A DNA stretch of 64,000 nt, from positions 434,001-498,000 of the forward strand of contig NZ_JOFH01000001.1 in assembly GCF_000721235.1 (NCBI RefSeq). The letters are read 5' to 3'. Positions 53,658-62,304 of this stretch are shown in pieces. This DNA comes from Streptomyces olivaceus. GTDB taxonomy: Bacteria > Actinomycetota > Actinomycetes > Streptomycetales > Streptomycetaceae. The first letter of the stretch is position 1; the number at the start of each line of letters is the position of its first letter. Both the position numbers and the translations under genes were made by a program. The notes below the pieces were generated by a model, which saw only the letters and a list, made by a program, of their open reading frames with translations, was not told where the DNA came from and did no database searches.

Positions 53658-54884
53658 CTAACGGATCGGCACGCCCGCCAGGGTCCGTGCGATCACGAGC
53701 CGCTGGATCTCGCTCGTGCCCTCGAAGATGGTGTAGATCGCGGCGTCGCGGTGCATCCGCTCCACCGGGTACTCCCGCGTGTAGCCGTTGCCGCCCAGGA
53801 TCTGGACCGCCTGGGCGGTCACCTTCTTCGCCGTCTCGCTCGCGAACAGCTTGGACATCGAGCCCTCGGCCGCCGTGAACTGCTTGCCGTTGACCGCCAT
53901 CCACGAGGCCCGCCACACCAGCAGCCGGGCCGCGTCGATGGACGTGCGCATGTCGGCGAGCTGGAAGGCGACACCCTGGTTGTCGATGATCGGGCGGCCG
54001 AACTGCTCGCGGGTGCGGGCGTACTCCAGCGCCTCCTCGTAGGCGGCGCGCGCGGTGCCGACGGCCATCGCGCCGACCGCGGGGCGCGAGGCCTCGAAGG
54101 TGGCCATCGCCGCGTTCTTCACGCGCTCGCCGCCGCTCTTGGCCTTCTCCCGGGCGCGGGCCAGGCGGGCGTCCAGCTTCTCCTTGCCGCCGAGGAGGCA
54201 GGAGCCGGGTACGCGCACGTTGTCGAGGACGACCTCGGCGGTGTGCGAGGCGCGGATGCCGTGCTTCTTGAACTTCTGGCCCTGCGACAGCCCCGGTGTG
54301 CCCGGCGGCACGATGAAGGAGGCGTGGCCCTTGGAGCCCAGCTCCGGGTCGACGACGGCGACGACGACGTGGACGTTGGCGATGCCGCCGTTGGTCGCCC
54401 AGGTCTTGGTGCCGTTGAGCACCCACTCGTCCTTGGCCTCGTCGTAGACCGCGCGCGTGCGCATGGAGGCCACGTCGGAGCCCGCGTCGGGCTCGGAGGA
54501 GCAGAACGCGGCGACCTTCACGTCGTTGGCGTCGCCGTACATCTGCGGGATCCAGGTGCCGATCTGCTCCTCGGTGCCGTTGGCGAGGACGCCGACGGCG
54601 GCGAGGCCGGTGCCGACGATCGACAGGGCGATGCCCGCGTCGCCCCAGAACAGCTCCTCCATGGCCATGGGGATGCCGAGGCCGGTGGGGTCGAAGTACT
54701 GCTGGGCGTAGAAGTCGAGGGAGTAGATGCCGACCTTTGCGGCCTCCTGGATGACCGGCCAGGGAGTCTCCTCACGCTCGTCCCATTCGGCGGCCGCGGG
54801 GCGGATGACGTCGGCCGCGAAGCCGTGCAGCCAGTCCCGGACCTCCTTCTGTTCGTCGTTGAGCTCCATGGTGAACTCGGCCAT
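53658..54884 (-). CDS. Acyl-CoA dehydrogenase
   Basis: 408 residues, full-length single-chain [132 protein letters not shown], and [23 protein letters not shown] with the catalytic Glu near residue 390. It should form a homotetramer for fatty-acid beta-oxidation. It is divergent from a TetR gene, and two palindromic sites lie between the starts. Confidence 0.92.
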   Translation of the reverse strand: MAEFTMELNDEQKEVRDWLHGFAADVIRPAAAEWDEREETPWPVIQEAAKVGIYSLDFYAQQYFDPTGLGIPMAMEELFWGDAGIALSIVGTGLAAVGVLANGTEEQIGTWIPQMYGDANDVKVAAFCSSEPDAGSDVASMRTRAVYDEAKDEWVLNGTKTWATNGGIANVHVVVAVVDPELGSKGHASFIVPPGTPGLSQGQKFKKHGIRASHTAEVVLDNVRVPGSCLLGGKEKLDARLARAREKAKSGGERVKNAAMATFEASRPAVGAMAVGTARAAYEEALEYARTREQFGRPIIDNQGVAFQLADMRTSIDAARLLVWRASWMAVNGKQFTAAEGSMSKLFASETAKKVTAQAVQILGGNGYTREYPVERMHRDAAIYTIFEGTSEIQRLVIARTLAGVPIR

Positions 54885-54909
54885 GTCCCCTCCAGTGACG
54901 CACGTGCAT

Positions 54910-54924
54910 GTTACTAACGGTAAC
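54910..54924. promoter_or_regulatory. TetR-type operator 1, GTTAC-n5-GTAAC
   Basis: Perfect 5-bp arms, 25 nt upstream of the acyl-CoA dehydrogenase start, in the gap shared with the tetR gene. Confidence 0.6.
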
Positions 54925-54935
54925 TCGGAGTCTGT

Positions 54936-54947
54936 TACCGGTCGGTA
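54936..54947. promoter_or_regulatory. TetR-type operator 2, TACCG-GT-CGGTA
   Basis: A perfect 12-bp palindrome 12 nt from operator 1. Together the two resemble tandem sites for dimers of a fatty-acid TetR repressor. Confidence 0.65.
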
Positions 54948-55052
54948 GGAAAAGTCAACTCCCGAGGCCCGTCACCTCCCGTTCGATGGGCGGTGCCCTG
55001 TGAGTGTTAGTTTGCGCAGGCGTCACGGAAACAGCACGGGTGGGGAGAGCAC

Positions 55053-55709
55053 ATGGACACCACACAGCGGACCGGCCAGCAGCGGTCCGCCGACCACAGG
55101 CGTCGCGAACTGCTCGAGGCCGCCGACCGGGTGGTGCTGCGCGACGGTCCGCACGCCTCGATGAACGCCATCGCCGCCGAGGCCGGCATCACCAAGCCCA
55201 TTCTCTACCGCCACTTCGGCGACAAGGGCGGACTGTACGCCGCCCTCGCCATGCGGCACACGGACGCCCTCCTCGCCTCGCTGCGCGCCGCGCTGGACGC
55301 CCCGGCGGAGCGGCGGCAGCGCGTCGAGGCCACCCTGGACACCTATCTGGCGGCCATCGAGGCCCGCCCGCAGGTCTACCGCTTCCTGATGCATCCGGCG
55401 GACGGCGCCGCCACCCCCGGCGACCAGGCCGAGCAGGGCTTCGACGTCGGCAAGCACTCGGCACCGCTGCTGCGCCGCATGGGCGAGGAACTGGCCCAGG
55501 TCATCGAGGAGCGCCTCGACGTCGGCCCGGGCACCCAGCAGCTGGCCCGGGTCTGGGGGCACGGCATCGTCGGCATGATGCACGCCGCCGGGGACTGGTG
55601 GCTGGGCGAACGCCCCTGCACCCGGGCGGAGTTGGTCGGCAGCCTGGCCGACCTGCTGTGGGGGCGGCTCGCCGCCGCCGGGGACAAGGCGGGCGGCCCC
55701 GGCTTCTGA
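55053..55709 (+). CDS. TetR family regulator of the divergent acyl-CoA dehydrogenase
   Basis: 218 residues. N-terminal HTH: RRRELLEAADRVVLRDGPHASMNAIAAEAGITKPILYRHFGDKGGLYAAL (residues ~14-64). The C-terminal ligand domain has the TetR_C pattern RPQVYRFLMHPA and WGHGIVGMMHAAGDWWLGERPCTRAELVGSLADLLWGRL. It is divergent from the ACAD, with two palindromes between them, so it should repress both genes and be released by an acyl-CoA. Confidence 0.92.
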   Translation: MDTTQRTGQQRSADHRRRELLEAADRVVLRDGPHASMNAIAAEAGITKPILYRHFGDKGGLYAALAMRHTDALLASLRAALDAPAERRQRVEATLDTYLAAIEARPQVYRFLMHPADGAATPGDQAEQGFDVGKHSAPLLRRMGEELAQVIEERLDVGPGTQQLARVWGHGIVGMMHAAGDWWLGERPCTRAELVGSLADLLWGRLAAAGDKAGGPGF

Positions 55710-55739
55710 CCGCCCTGCGCCCGCGCCGGGCCCCGCTCC

Positions 55740-56279
55740 TCAGCGGCTCCAGGGGGCCCGCGCCGCCTTCCGCATCAGCCGCCGGTGACGCAGGCCCGAC
55801 AGGCGCTCCGGGTACACCCGGCCCGCCAGGTGGTCGCACTCGTGCTGCAGGCAGCGCGCGAAGAACCCCGTCCCGCGTACGGTGACGGGCTCCCCGGTCA
55901 CCGTGACGCCGGTCACGACCGCCTCGTCGTACCGCTCGACGCCGGCCTCCAGACCCGGCAGCGACAGACAGCCCTCGGGGCCGCGCACCACCACCCCGCC
56001 GGCCTCCACCGGCCGCGGGTTCACCACGTGCCCGAGGTGCCGCTCGTCCTCGTCGTCCGGGCAGTCGTACACGAAGACGCGCACCCCCTCGCCGACCTGG
56101 TTCGCGGCCAGTCCGACGCCGCGGGACGCGTACATGGTCGCGAACAAGTCCTCCACGAGCGCCGCCAGTTCCGGACCGAAGTCCGTCACCTCGGCGCAGG
56201 GGGCGTGCAGGACGGGGTCGCCGAGGAGGGCGAGGGGGCGGACGCGCCCGTGGGCGCCCGGGATGGAGCCGTGTCGCAT
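55740..56279 (-). CDS. def: Peptide deformylase
   Basis: 179 residues. All three family motifs are present: GVGLAANQVG (54-63), EGCLSLPG with metal ligand Cys104, and QHECDHLAG with His146, Glu147 and His150. It removes the formyl group from new proteins. It is divergent from murT. Streptomyces usually carry several def genes, so this may not be the only one. The frame upstream of the ATG at 56279 is not needed for the fold. Confidence 0.95.
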   Translation of the reverse strand: MRHGSIPGAHGRVRPLALLGDPVLHAPCAEVTDFGPELAALVEDLFATMYASRGVGLAANQVGEGVRVFVYDCPDDEDERHLGHVVNPRPVEAGGVVVRGPEGCLSLPGLEAGVERYDEAVVTGVTVTGEPVTVRGTGFFARCLQHECDHLAGRVYPERLSGLRHRRLMRKAARAPWSR

Positions 56280-56458
56280 GACCGTCAGAGTAAGGTCCCT
56301 GTGTCCCCCGGCGGCACGCGCCCGCCGCCGGAACCGGGTGGCCGGTGCCGCGATTCGGGAGTGCGAATGGATCTCGATAGGCTGAGGTCCACACCACGTG
56401 GCCGTCAGGCTTCACAGGCTTCAGGCGCGGCGCGTACGGCAAGGAGGATCGAGAACTG

Positions 56459-57697
56459 ATGGCAGGCAACTCGGACCCGCTCACGCCGCGGGCCAAGATC
56501 GCCGTGACCGCGGGCAAGGCGGTCGCTAGGGCGTCCCGCGCCGCCGGACGGGGCAGCGGTTCGGTGATCGGCGGCCGGGTCGCGCTGAAACTCGACCCCG
56601 ACCTCCTCGCCCGGCTCGCCGGACACCTGGACGTGACCCTGGTCTCGGCGACCAACGGCAAGACCACCACCACCCGGCTCATCGCCGAGGCGCTCAAGGC
56701 GGCCGGCCCGGTCGTGTCCAACGCGCTCGGCGCCAACATGCCGGCCGGCATCACCTCCGCCCTGGCGAGCGGCGCGGAGGCCCGTTACGGCGTCATCGAG
56801 GTCGACGAGAAGTACCTCGTCGGCGTCGCCCAGGCCACCGACCCCAAGTGCATCGCGCTGCTCAACCTCTCCCGGGACCAGCTCGACCGCGCCGCCGAGA
56901 CCCGGATGCTCGCGGAGAACTGGCGCGAGGGCCTGGCCGGTTCGAAGGCCGTGATCGTCGCCAACGCCGACGACCCGCTGGTGGTGTGGGCCGCGTCCTC
57001 CTCCCCCAACGTCATCTGGGTCGCCGCCGGGCAGATGTGGAAGGACGACGCCTGGTCCTGCCCGTCCTGCGGCGGCGTGATGCAGCGCCCCGGGGACGAC
57101 TGGTTCTGCGGCGAGTGCGGCTTCCGCCGCCCGACGCCCAGCTGGGCCCTGTCCGGCGACCACGTCCTCGACCCGCACGGCTCCGCCTGGCCGATCCACC
57201 TCCAGCTGCCGGGCCGCGCCAACAAGGCCAACGCCGCCTCCTCGGCCGCCGTCACCGCCGTCTTCGGGGTGCCGCCGCAGGTCGCCCTGGAGCGCATGTA
57301 CCAGGTGCAGGCGGTCGCCGGACGCTACGACGTGGTGCAGTTCCAGGGCCGCGACCTGCGGCTGCTGCTCGCCAAGAACCCCGCCGGCTGGCTGGAGACC
57401 TTCTCCCTGATCGACCCGCCGCCGGCCCCGGTGATCCTCTCGGTGAACGCGCGCGGCGCCGACGGCACCGACACCTCCTGGCTGTGGGACGTGGACTACA
57501 CCCGGCTGACCGGCCACCCGATCTGCGTGGTCGGCGACCGCAAGCTGGACCTCGCGGTGCGCCTGGAGGTCGCGAACCAGCAGTTCCAGGTGTGCGAGGA
57601 CCTCGACCAGGCCGTGCAGCTGTGCCCGCCGGGACGCATCGAGGTCATCGCGAACTACACCGCCTTCCAGGACCTGCGCCGCCGCGTCGGCAACTGA
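56459..57697 (+). CDS. murT: Lipid II isoglutaminyl synthase subunit MurT
   Basis: 412 residues. The ATG at 56459 follows AAGGAGGA. Mur-ligase central domain with P-loop SATNGKTTTTR (64-73), VDEKYLVGVAQATDPKCIALLNLSRDQLDR, then the inserted four-cysteine zinc ribbon Cys201/204/217/220 (CPSCGG and FCGECGF) that marks MurT. The C-terminal domain has YDVVQFQGRDLRLLLAKNPAGW and SVNARGADGTDTSWLWDVD. With GatD it amidates the D-Glu of lipid II, using glutamine and ATP. The gatD start is 24 nt beyond its stop. Confidence 0.95.
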   Translation: MAGNSDPLTPRAKIAVTAGKAVARASRAAGRGSGSVIGGRVALKLDPDLLARLAGHLDVTLVSATNGKTTTTRLIAEALKAAGPVVSNALGANMPAGITSALASGAEARYGVIEVDEKYLVGVAQATDPKCIALLNLSRDQLDRAAETRMLAENWREGLAGSKAVIVANADDPLVVWAASSSPNVIWVAAGQMWKDDAWSCPSCGGVMQRPGDDWFCGECGFRRPTPSWALSGDHVLDPHGSAWPIHLQLPGRANKANAASSAAVTAVFGVPPQVALERMYQVQAVAGRYDVVQFQGRDLRLLLAKNPAGWLETFSLIDPPPAPVILSVNARGADGTDTSWLWDVDYTRLTGHPICVVGDRKLDLAVRLEVANQQFQVCEDLDQAVQLCPPGRIEVIANYTAFQDLRRRVGN

Positions 57698-57720
57698 CCG
57701 CGAGACTTCAGGGGACTTCC

Positions 57721-58449
57721 GTGAGCGACAACCAACTGCGCATCGTCTGGATCTACCCGGACCTGCTGAGCACGTACGGCGACCAGGGCAACGCCCTCGT
57801 CGTGGAGCGCCGGGCGCGGCAGCGGGGCCTCGACGTGGCCCGGCTCGACGTGCGCAGCGACCAGCCGATCCCGACGTCCGGCGACATCTACCTCATCGGC
57901 GGCGGCGAGGACCGGCCGCAGCGGCTGGCGGCCGAGCGGCTGCGGCGCGACGGCGGCCTGAACCGGGCGGTGGAGAACGGCGCGATCGTCTTCTCCGTCT
58001 GCGCGGGCTACCAGATCCTGGGCCACGAGTTCATCAACGACCTCGGCCAGCGCGAGCCGGGCCTCGGCCTGCTCGACGTGGTCTCGACGCGCGGCGAGGG
58101 CGACCGGTGCGTCGGTGACGTCCTCGGCGACATCGACCCGCGCCTCGGCCTGCCCCCGCTGACCGGCTTCGAGAACCACCAGGGCGTCACCCACGTCGGG
58201 CCGCACGCCCGTGCGCTCGCCCAGGTCCGCTTCGGCAACGGCAACGGCACGGGCGACGGCACCGAGGGCGCGTACAACGACACGGTCTTCGGCACGTACA
58301 TGCACGGTCCGGTGCTGGCCCGCAACCCGCAGATCGCGGACCTGCTGCTGAAGCTGGCCCTGGACGTCAACGCGCTGCCGCCGACCGACGACCGCTGGTA
58401 CGAGGCACTGCGGGGCGAGCGGATCGCGGCCGCGCAGCAGCCCGCGTGA
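57721..58449 (+). CDS. gatD: Lipid II isoglutaminyl synthase subunit GatD (glutaminase)
   Basis: 242 residues from the GTG at 57721. Class I-type glutamine amidotransferase fold of the GATase_3 kind: IVWIYPDLLSTYGDQGNALV, IYLIGGGEDRPQ, nucleophile Cys94 in VFSVCAGYQILGHEF, TGFENHQGVTHVG, and catalytic His195 in GTYMHGPVLARNPQIAD. It releases ammonia for MurT. Cys94 is at the position known for the staphylococcal and pneumococcal proteins. Confidence 0.95.
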   Translation: MSDNQLRIVWIYPDLLSTYGDQGNALVVERRARQRGLDVARLDVRSDQPIPTSGDIYLIGGGEDRPQRLAAERLRRDGGLNRAVENGAIVFSVCAGYQILGHEFINDLGQREPGLGLLDVVSTRGEGDRCVGDVLGDIDPRLGLPPLTGFENHQGVTHVGPHARALAQVRFGNGNGTGDGTEGAYNDTVFGTYMHGPVLARNPQIADLLLKLALDVNALPPTDDRWYEALRGERIAAAQQPA

Positions 58450-58615
58450 CCTGCTCTCCCCGGCCCGTCTGATGGCCCGTCCGCACAGCTGAGCGGCCTC
58501 GTCCAGCAGACGGACGCACGGTTCGGCCCCGCCCCCTCGTACCGCTAGGGTGGCGGGGAATCGAGCCGGACAGCGCGGTCCGGACCCGTGCCACGTTGAG
58601 AAGGTAATTCGGGCT

Positions 58616-59641
58616 ATGCGCATTGGTGTGCTCACGTCCGGCGGCGACTGCCCCGGCCTGAACGCCGTCATCCGGTCCGTCGTGCACCGCGCCGTCGTCG
58701 ACCACGGCGACGAGGTCGTCGGCTTCCGGGACGGCTGGAAGGGCCTCCTGGAGTGCGACTACCTCAAGCTCGACCTGGATGCGGTCAGCGGCATCCTGGC
58801 GCGCGGCGGCACCGTACTGGGCTCCTCGCGGGTCCGTCCCGAGCACCTGCGCGACGGCGTGGAGCGCGCCCGGGGCCACGTCGCGGAACTCGGCCTGGAC
58901 GCGATCATCCCGATCGGCGGCGAGGGCACCCTGAAGGCGGCCCGGCTGCTGTCCGACAACGGCCTGCCGATCGTGGGCGTGCCCAAGACCATCGACAACG
59001 ACATAGCGGTCACCGACGTGACGTTCGGCTTCGACACCGCCGTGACCGTCGCCACCGAGGCCCTGGACCGGCTGAAGACCACCGCCGAGTCCCACCAGCG
59101 GGTGCTGATCGTGGAGGTCATGGGCCGCCACACCGGCTGGATCGCGCTGCACTCGGGCATGGCCGCGGGCGCCCACGCCGTGGTCGTGCCGGAGCGCCCC
59201 TTCGACATCGGCGAGCTGACCGCGAAGGTCGGCGAGCGCTTCTCCGCGGGCAAGCGGTTCGCGATCGTGGTGGCCGCCGAGGGCGCCAAGCCGAGGGCCG
59301 GGACGATGGACTTCGACGAGGGCGGCAAGGACGTCTACGGCCACGAGCGCTTCGCCGGCATCGCCCGCCAGCTCTCCATCGAGCTGGAGGAGCGGCTCGG
59401 CAAGGAGGCGCGCCCGGTGATACTCGGTCACGTCCAGCGCGGCGGTACGCCGACGGCGTACGACCGGGTCCTTGCCACCCGGTTCGGATGGCACGCGGTG
59501 GAGGCGGTGCACCGCGGGGAGTTCGGGATGATGACGGCCCTGCGCGGGACGGACATCCGGATGGTGTCGCTGGCGGACGCGGTGGAGTCGCTGAAGACGG
59601 TGCCGGACGCGCGGTACGCGGAGGCGGAGTGCGTGCTGTGA
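58616..59641 (+). CDS. pfkA: 6-phosphofructokinase
   Basis: 341 residues. The ATG at 58616 begins RIGVLTSGGDCPGLNAVIRSVV; a 66-nt longer frame is unlikely. Conserved motifs: SSRVRPEHL, IPIGGEGTLKAARLL (nucleotide site), VPKTIDNDIAVTDVTFGFDTAV with the catalytic Asp, MGRHTGWIALHSGMA, ILGHVQRGGTPTAYDRVLATRFG. The PKTIDND form places it in the actinomycete PFK group, not with E. coli PfkA (PGTIDND). It phosphorylates fructose-6-phosphate in glycolysis. The ATP-versus-PPi question is settled toward ATP only by homology. Confidence 0.93.
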   Translation: MRIGVLTSGGDCPGLNAVIRSVVHRAVVDHGDEVVGFRDGWKGLLECDYLKLDLDAVSGILARGGTVLGSSRVRPEHLRDGVERARGHVAELGLDAIIPIGGEGTLKAARLLSDNGLPIVGVPKTIDNDIAVTDVTFGFDTAVTVATEALDRLKTTAESHQRVLIVEVMGRHTGWIALHSGMAAGAHAVVVPERPFDIGELTAKVGERFSAGKRFAIVVAAEGAKPRAGTMDFDEGGKDVYGHERFAGIARQLSIELEERLGKEARPVILGHVQRGGTPTAYDRVLATRFGWHAVEAVHRGEFGMMTALRGTDIRMVSLADAVESLKTVPDARYAEAECVL

Positions 59642-59703
59642 CCCGCCGGACGCAGCTCGGGGCTTGAGACGGTTCGCGGTCTGCGGGCCGTCGGTGGCCG
59701 GCC

Positions 59704-59740
59704 GCGCAGTTCCCCGCGCCCCTTTGGAGCGCGCTCCGGG
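59704..59740. repeat. Streptomyces interspersed intergenic element (GCGCAGTTCCCCGCGCCCC type)
   Basis: The string GCGCAGTTCCCCGCGCCCC followed by TTTGG is, from memory, a recurrent intergenic sequence in Streptomyces genomes. Here it lies in the 197-nt gap between pfkA and the ctaG-like gene and contains the hairpin GGAGCGC-GCTCC (59726-59737). Confidence 0.55.
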
Positions 59741-59838
59741 CGCCCCCGGTCGTAGGGGGCGTCCGGGGCGGTTCTAGGCTTGGCTCCGGACAAGGGGCGT
59801 TCAATCGCTCTCAATCAGCACGAAACAGGAGCCGGCGG

Positions 59839-60786
59839 ATGGATCACAGCGGGCACGGCATGATGACGGATCTGCCGCCGTTCACGCTGGGGCGGGGTCT
59901 CGCGTGGTCGGCGGACCCCTTCTTCCTGGTCGCCTGCCTCCTGGGGCTGGCGCTGTACGGCTGGGGCGTCCTGCGGCTGACCCGGCGCGGCGACAAGTGG
60001 CCGGTCGGGCGGACCGTGTCCTTCGTCGTCGGTGTGCTGAGCGTCGCGCTGATGATGTGCACCAGGCTCAACGACTACGGCATGGTCATGTTCAGCGTGC
60101 ACATGGTGCAGCACATGATCATCAGCATGGTGTCGCCGATCCTGCTGCTGCTCGGCGCCCCCATCACGCTGGCGCTGCGCGCCCTGCCCCCCGCGGGCCG
60201 CGGCCGCAAGGGTCCGCGGGAGCTGCTGCTGATGCTGCTGCACAGCCGCTACATGCGGATCATCACGCATCCCGCGTTCACCATCCCGCTGTTCATCGCG
60301 AGCCTCTACGCGCTGTACTTCACCCCGCTCTTCGACTTCCTGATGGGCTCGTCGGCCGGGCACATCGCGATGATGGTGCACTTCCTCGCCGTCGGCGTGG
60401 TGTTCTTCTGGCCGATCATGGGCGTGGACCCGGGACCGCACCGGCCGGGTTACCTGATGCGGATGCTGGAGCTCTTCGCCGGCATGCCGTTCCACGCCTT
60501 CTTCGGCATCGCGCTGATGATGGCGTCCGCGCCGATGGTCGGGACGTTCGAGAACCCGCCCGCCTCGCTCGGCATCGACGCGCTCTCCGACCAGAACGCG
60601 GCCGGCGGCATCGCCTGGGCCTTCAGCGAGGTCCCGTCCGTGCTGGTGCTGCTGGCCCTGCTGTTCCAGTGGTACGCCTCCGAGGAGCGCCGGGCCCGGC
60701 GCAGCGACCGGGCCGCCGAGCGCGACGGGGACAGGGAGCTGGCGGAGTACAACGCCTATTTGGCCTCGCTGAACGCACGCGGCTGA
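59839..60786 (+). CDS. CtaG-like cytochrome c oxidase assembly family membrane protein
   Basis: 315 residues. About seven membrane segments. CtaG_2 (caa3_CtaG) features: MCTRLNDYGMVMFSVHMVQHMIISMVSPILLLLGAPITLALRALP, with paired His residues; AGHIAMMVHFLAVGVVFFWPIMGVDPGPHR; and MLELFAGMPFHAFFGIALM. The conserved His/Met-rich loops suggest copper or heme contact. It may assist cytochrome oxidase assembly or copper handling. The N-terminus (MDHSGHGMMTDLPP) is itself His/Met-rich. Confidence 0.88.
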   Translation: MDHSGHGMMTDLPPFTLGRGLAWSADPFFLVACLLGLALYGWGVLRLTRRGDKWPVGRTVSFVVGVLSVALMMCTRLNDYGMVMFSVHMVQHMIISMVSPILLLLGAPITLALRALPPAGRGRKGPRELLLMLLHSRYMRIITHPAFTIPLFIASLYALYFTPLFDFLMGSSAGHIAMMVHFLAVGVVFFWPIMGVDPGPHRPGYLMRMLELFAGMPFHAFFGIALMMASAPMVGTFENPPASLGIDALSDQNAAGGIAWAFSEVPSVLVLLALLFQWYASEERRARRSDRAAERDGDRELAEYNAYLASLNARG

Positions 60787-60891
60787 CCGCCCGCTCAGCA
60801 CGGGCCCGGGGCCGTATCTCGCCCTCCCGCACCCTTCGGCGCCGGATCCGGGGCACCATGGAGGGGAGCGGACAACGAGGAGGGTGTTGCG

Positions 60892-61062
60892 ATGCCCGGT
60901 TCCACGGACAGTTCGACGAAGACGATGGGGGCCTTCACCATCGGCGGCCTGGTGGCGGTGACGGCCTACACGGTGGCGCTCGGCAGCAACGGCTGGCTGT
61001 GGTTCGGCTGGGTCGTGCTGGGCCTGATCACCCTGGCGCTGGTGACCACCCGCAGTGCCTGA
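60892..61062 (+). CDS. Small one/two-segment membrane protein
   Basis: 56 residues. The ATG at 60892 follows GAGGAGGG. Two hydrophobic segments (TIGGLVAVTAYTVALG and LWFGWVVLGLITLALVT) with a Trp-rich turn. It is conserved next to the CtaG-like gene in the S. coelicolor order as I recall. It converges with the sensor kinase gene across 24 nt. Confidence 0.72.
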   Translation: MPGSTDSSTKTMGAFTIGGLVAVTAYTVALGSNGWLWFGWVVLGLITLALVTTRSA

Positions 61063-61086
61063 GCCCCGTGCGGGGCACCCGGTGAC

Positions 61087-62304
61087 TCACTCGCGGCCGA
61101 TCCGGCCCGCCGAGTGCACGCCCGGCTGGTACTTCGGCAGCCGGACCGTGATCTTCATGCCCGCGCCGACGGCCGTCTCGATGACGAGGCCGTGGTCGTC
61201 TCCGTAGACCTGGCGGAGGCGGTCGTCGACGTTGGAGAGGCCGATGCCGCCCGAGGGGCTGACTTCGCGGGCCAGGATGCGCCGCAGGAGCCCGGGGTCC
61301 ATGCCGGCTCCGTCGTCCTCGATCACGACGAGGGCCTCCGCGCCCGCGTCCTGCGCGGTGATCTGGATGCGGCAGCGGTCGGCCTTGCCCTCCAGGCCGT
61401 GCTTGACGGCGTTCTCGACGAGCGGCTGGAGGCACAGGAAGGGCAGCGCGACGGGCAGCACCTCGGGCGCGACCTGGAGGGTGACGGCGAGGCGGTCGCC
61501 GAAGCGGGCGCGCACCAGCGCCAGGTAGTGGTCGATGGCGTGCAGCTCGTCGGCGAGCGTGGTGAAGTCGCCGTGTCGGCGGAACGAGTAGCGGGTGAAG
61601 TCGGCGAACTCCAGGAGCAGCTCGCGGGCGCGCTCGGGGTCGGTGCGCACGAAGGACGCGATCACCGCGAGCGAGTTGAAGATGAAGTGCGGGGAGATCT
61701 GGGCGCGCAGGGCCTTGATCTCGGCCTCGATCAGCCGGGTGCGGGACTGGTCCAGGTCGGCCAGCTCCAGCTGCACGGAGACCCAGCGGGCGACCTCGCC
61801 GGCCGCGCGGACCAGGACGGCGGACTCGCGGGGCGCGCAGGCGACGAGGGCTCCGTGCACCCGGTCGTCGACGGTGAGCGGGGCGACGACGGCCCAGCGC
61901 ACGGTGCAGTCGGGTGTGTCGCAGGTGAGCCGGAAGGCCTCTCCGCGGCCGGTCTCCAGCGGTCCGGCGAGGCGTTCCATGACCTCGGCGCGGTGGTGGG
62001 CGCCCACGCCGTCCCAGACCAGGACCTCCTTGAGGTCGGTCAGGCACAGCGCGTCGGTGCCGAGCAGGGAGCGCAGCTTGCGTGCGGACCGGCCGGCCGT
62101 CTCCTCGGTGAGACCGGCCCGCAGCGGGGGCGTGGCCAGGGAGGCGGTGTGCAGGGCCTGGAAGGTGGCGTGCTCGACCGGGGTGCCCAGGCCGCCGAGG
62201 TGCTGCGGGCGTGCCGTGCGGCGGCCCAGCCAGAAGCCGGCGGCGAGCAGGGGCAGCAGCGCGACGGCCAGACCGGCCAGAAACCCGCCCAGGGAGCCGC
62301 TCAC
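61087..62304 (-). CDS. LytS/YehU-type sensor histidine kinase
   Basis: 405 residues from the GTG at 62304, which overlaps the symporter stop by 4 bases. One N-terminal membrane segment (GFLAGLAVALLPLLAAGFWLG), a GAF-like domain (~60-185; LCLTDLKEVLVWDGVGAHH, FRLTCDTPDCTVRWAVVAPL), then the His_kinase (LytS) domain with phospho-acceptor His in LRAQISPHFIFNSLAVIASFV and a HATPase_c with PFLCLQPLVENAVKHGLEG, EDDGAGMDPG and SGGIGLSNVDDRL. Such kinases pair with LytTR regulators. None is in the window. Coupling to a transporter suggests sensing of the imported solute. Confidence 0.9.
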   Translation of the reverse strand: MSGSLGGFLAGLAVALLPLLAAGFWLGRRTARPQHLGGLGTPVEHATFQALHTASLATPPLRAGLTEETAGRSARKLRSLLGTDALCLTDLKEVLVWDGVGAHHRAEVMERLAGPLETGRGEAFRLTCDTPDCTVRWAVVAPLTVDDRVHGALVACAPRESAVLVRAAGEVARWVSVQLELADLDQSRTRLIEAEIKALRAQISPHFIFNSLAVIASFVRTDPERARELLLEFADFTRYSFRRHGDFTTLADELHAIDHYLALVRARFGDRLAVTLQVAPEVLPVALPFLCLQPLVENAVKHGLEGKADRCRIQITAQDAGAEALVVIEDDGAGMDPGLLRRILAREVSPSGGIGLSNVDDRLRQVYGDDHGLVIETAVGAGMKITVRLPKYQPGVHSAGRIGRE

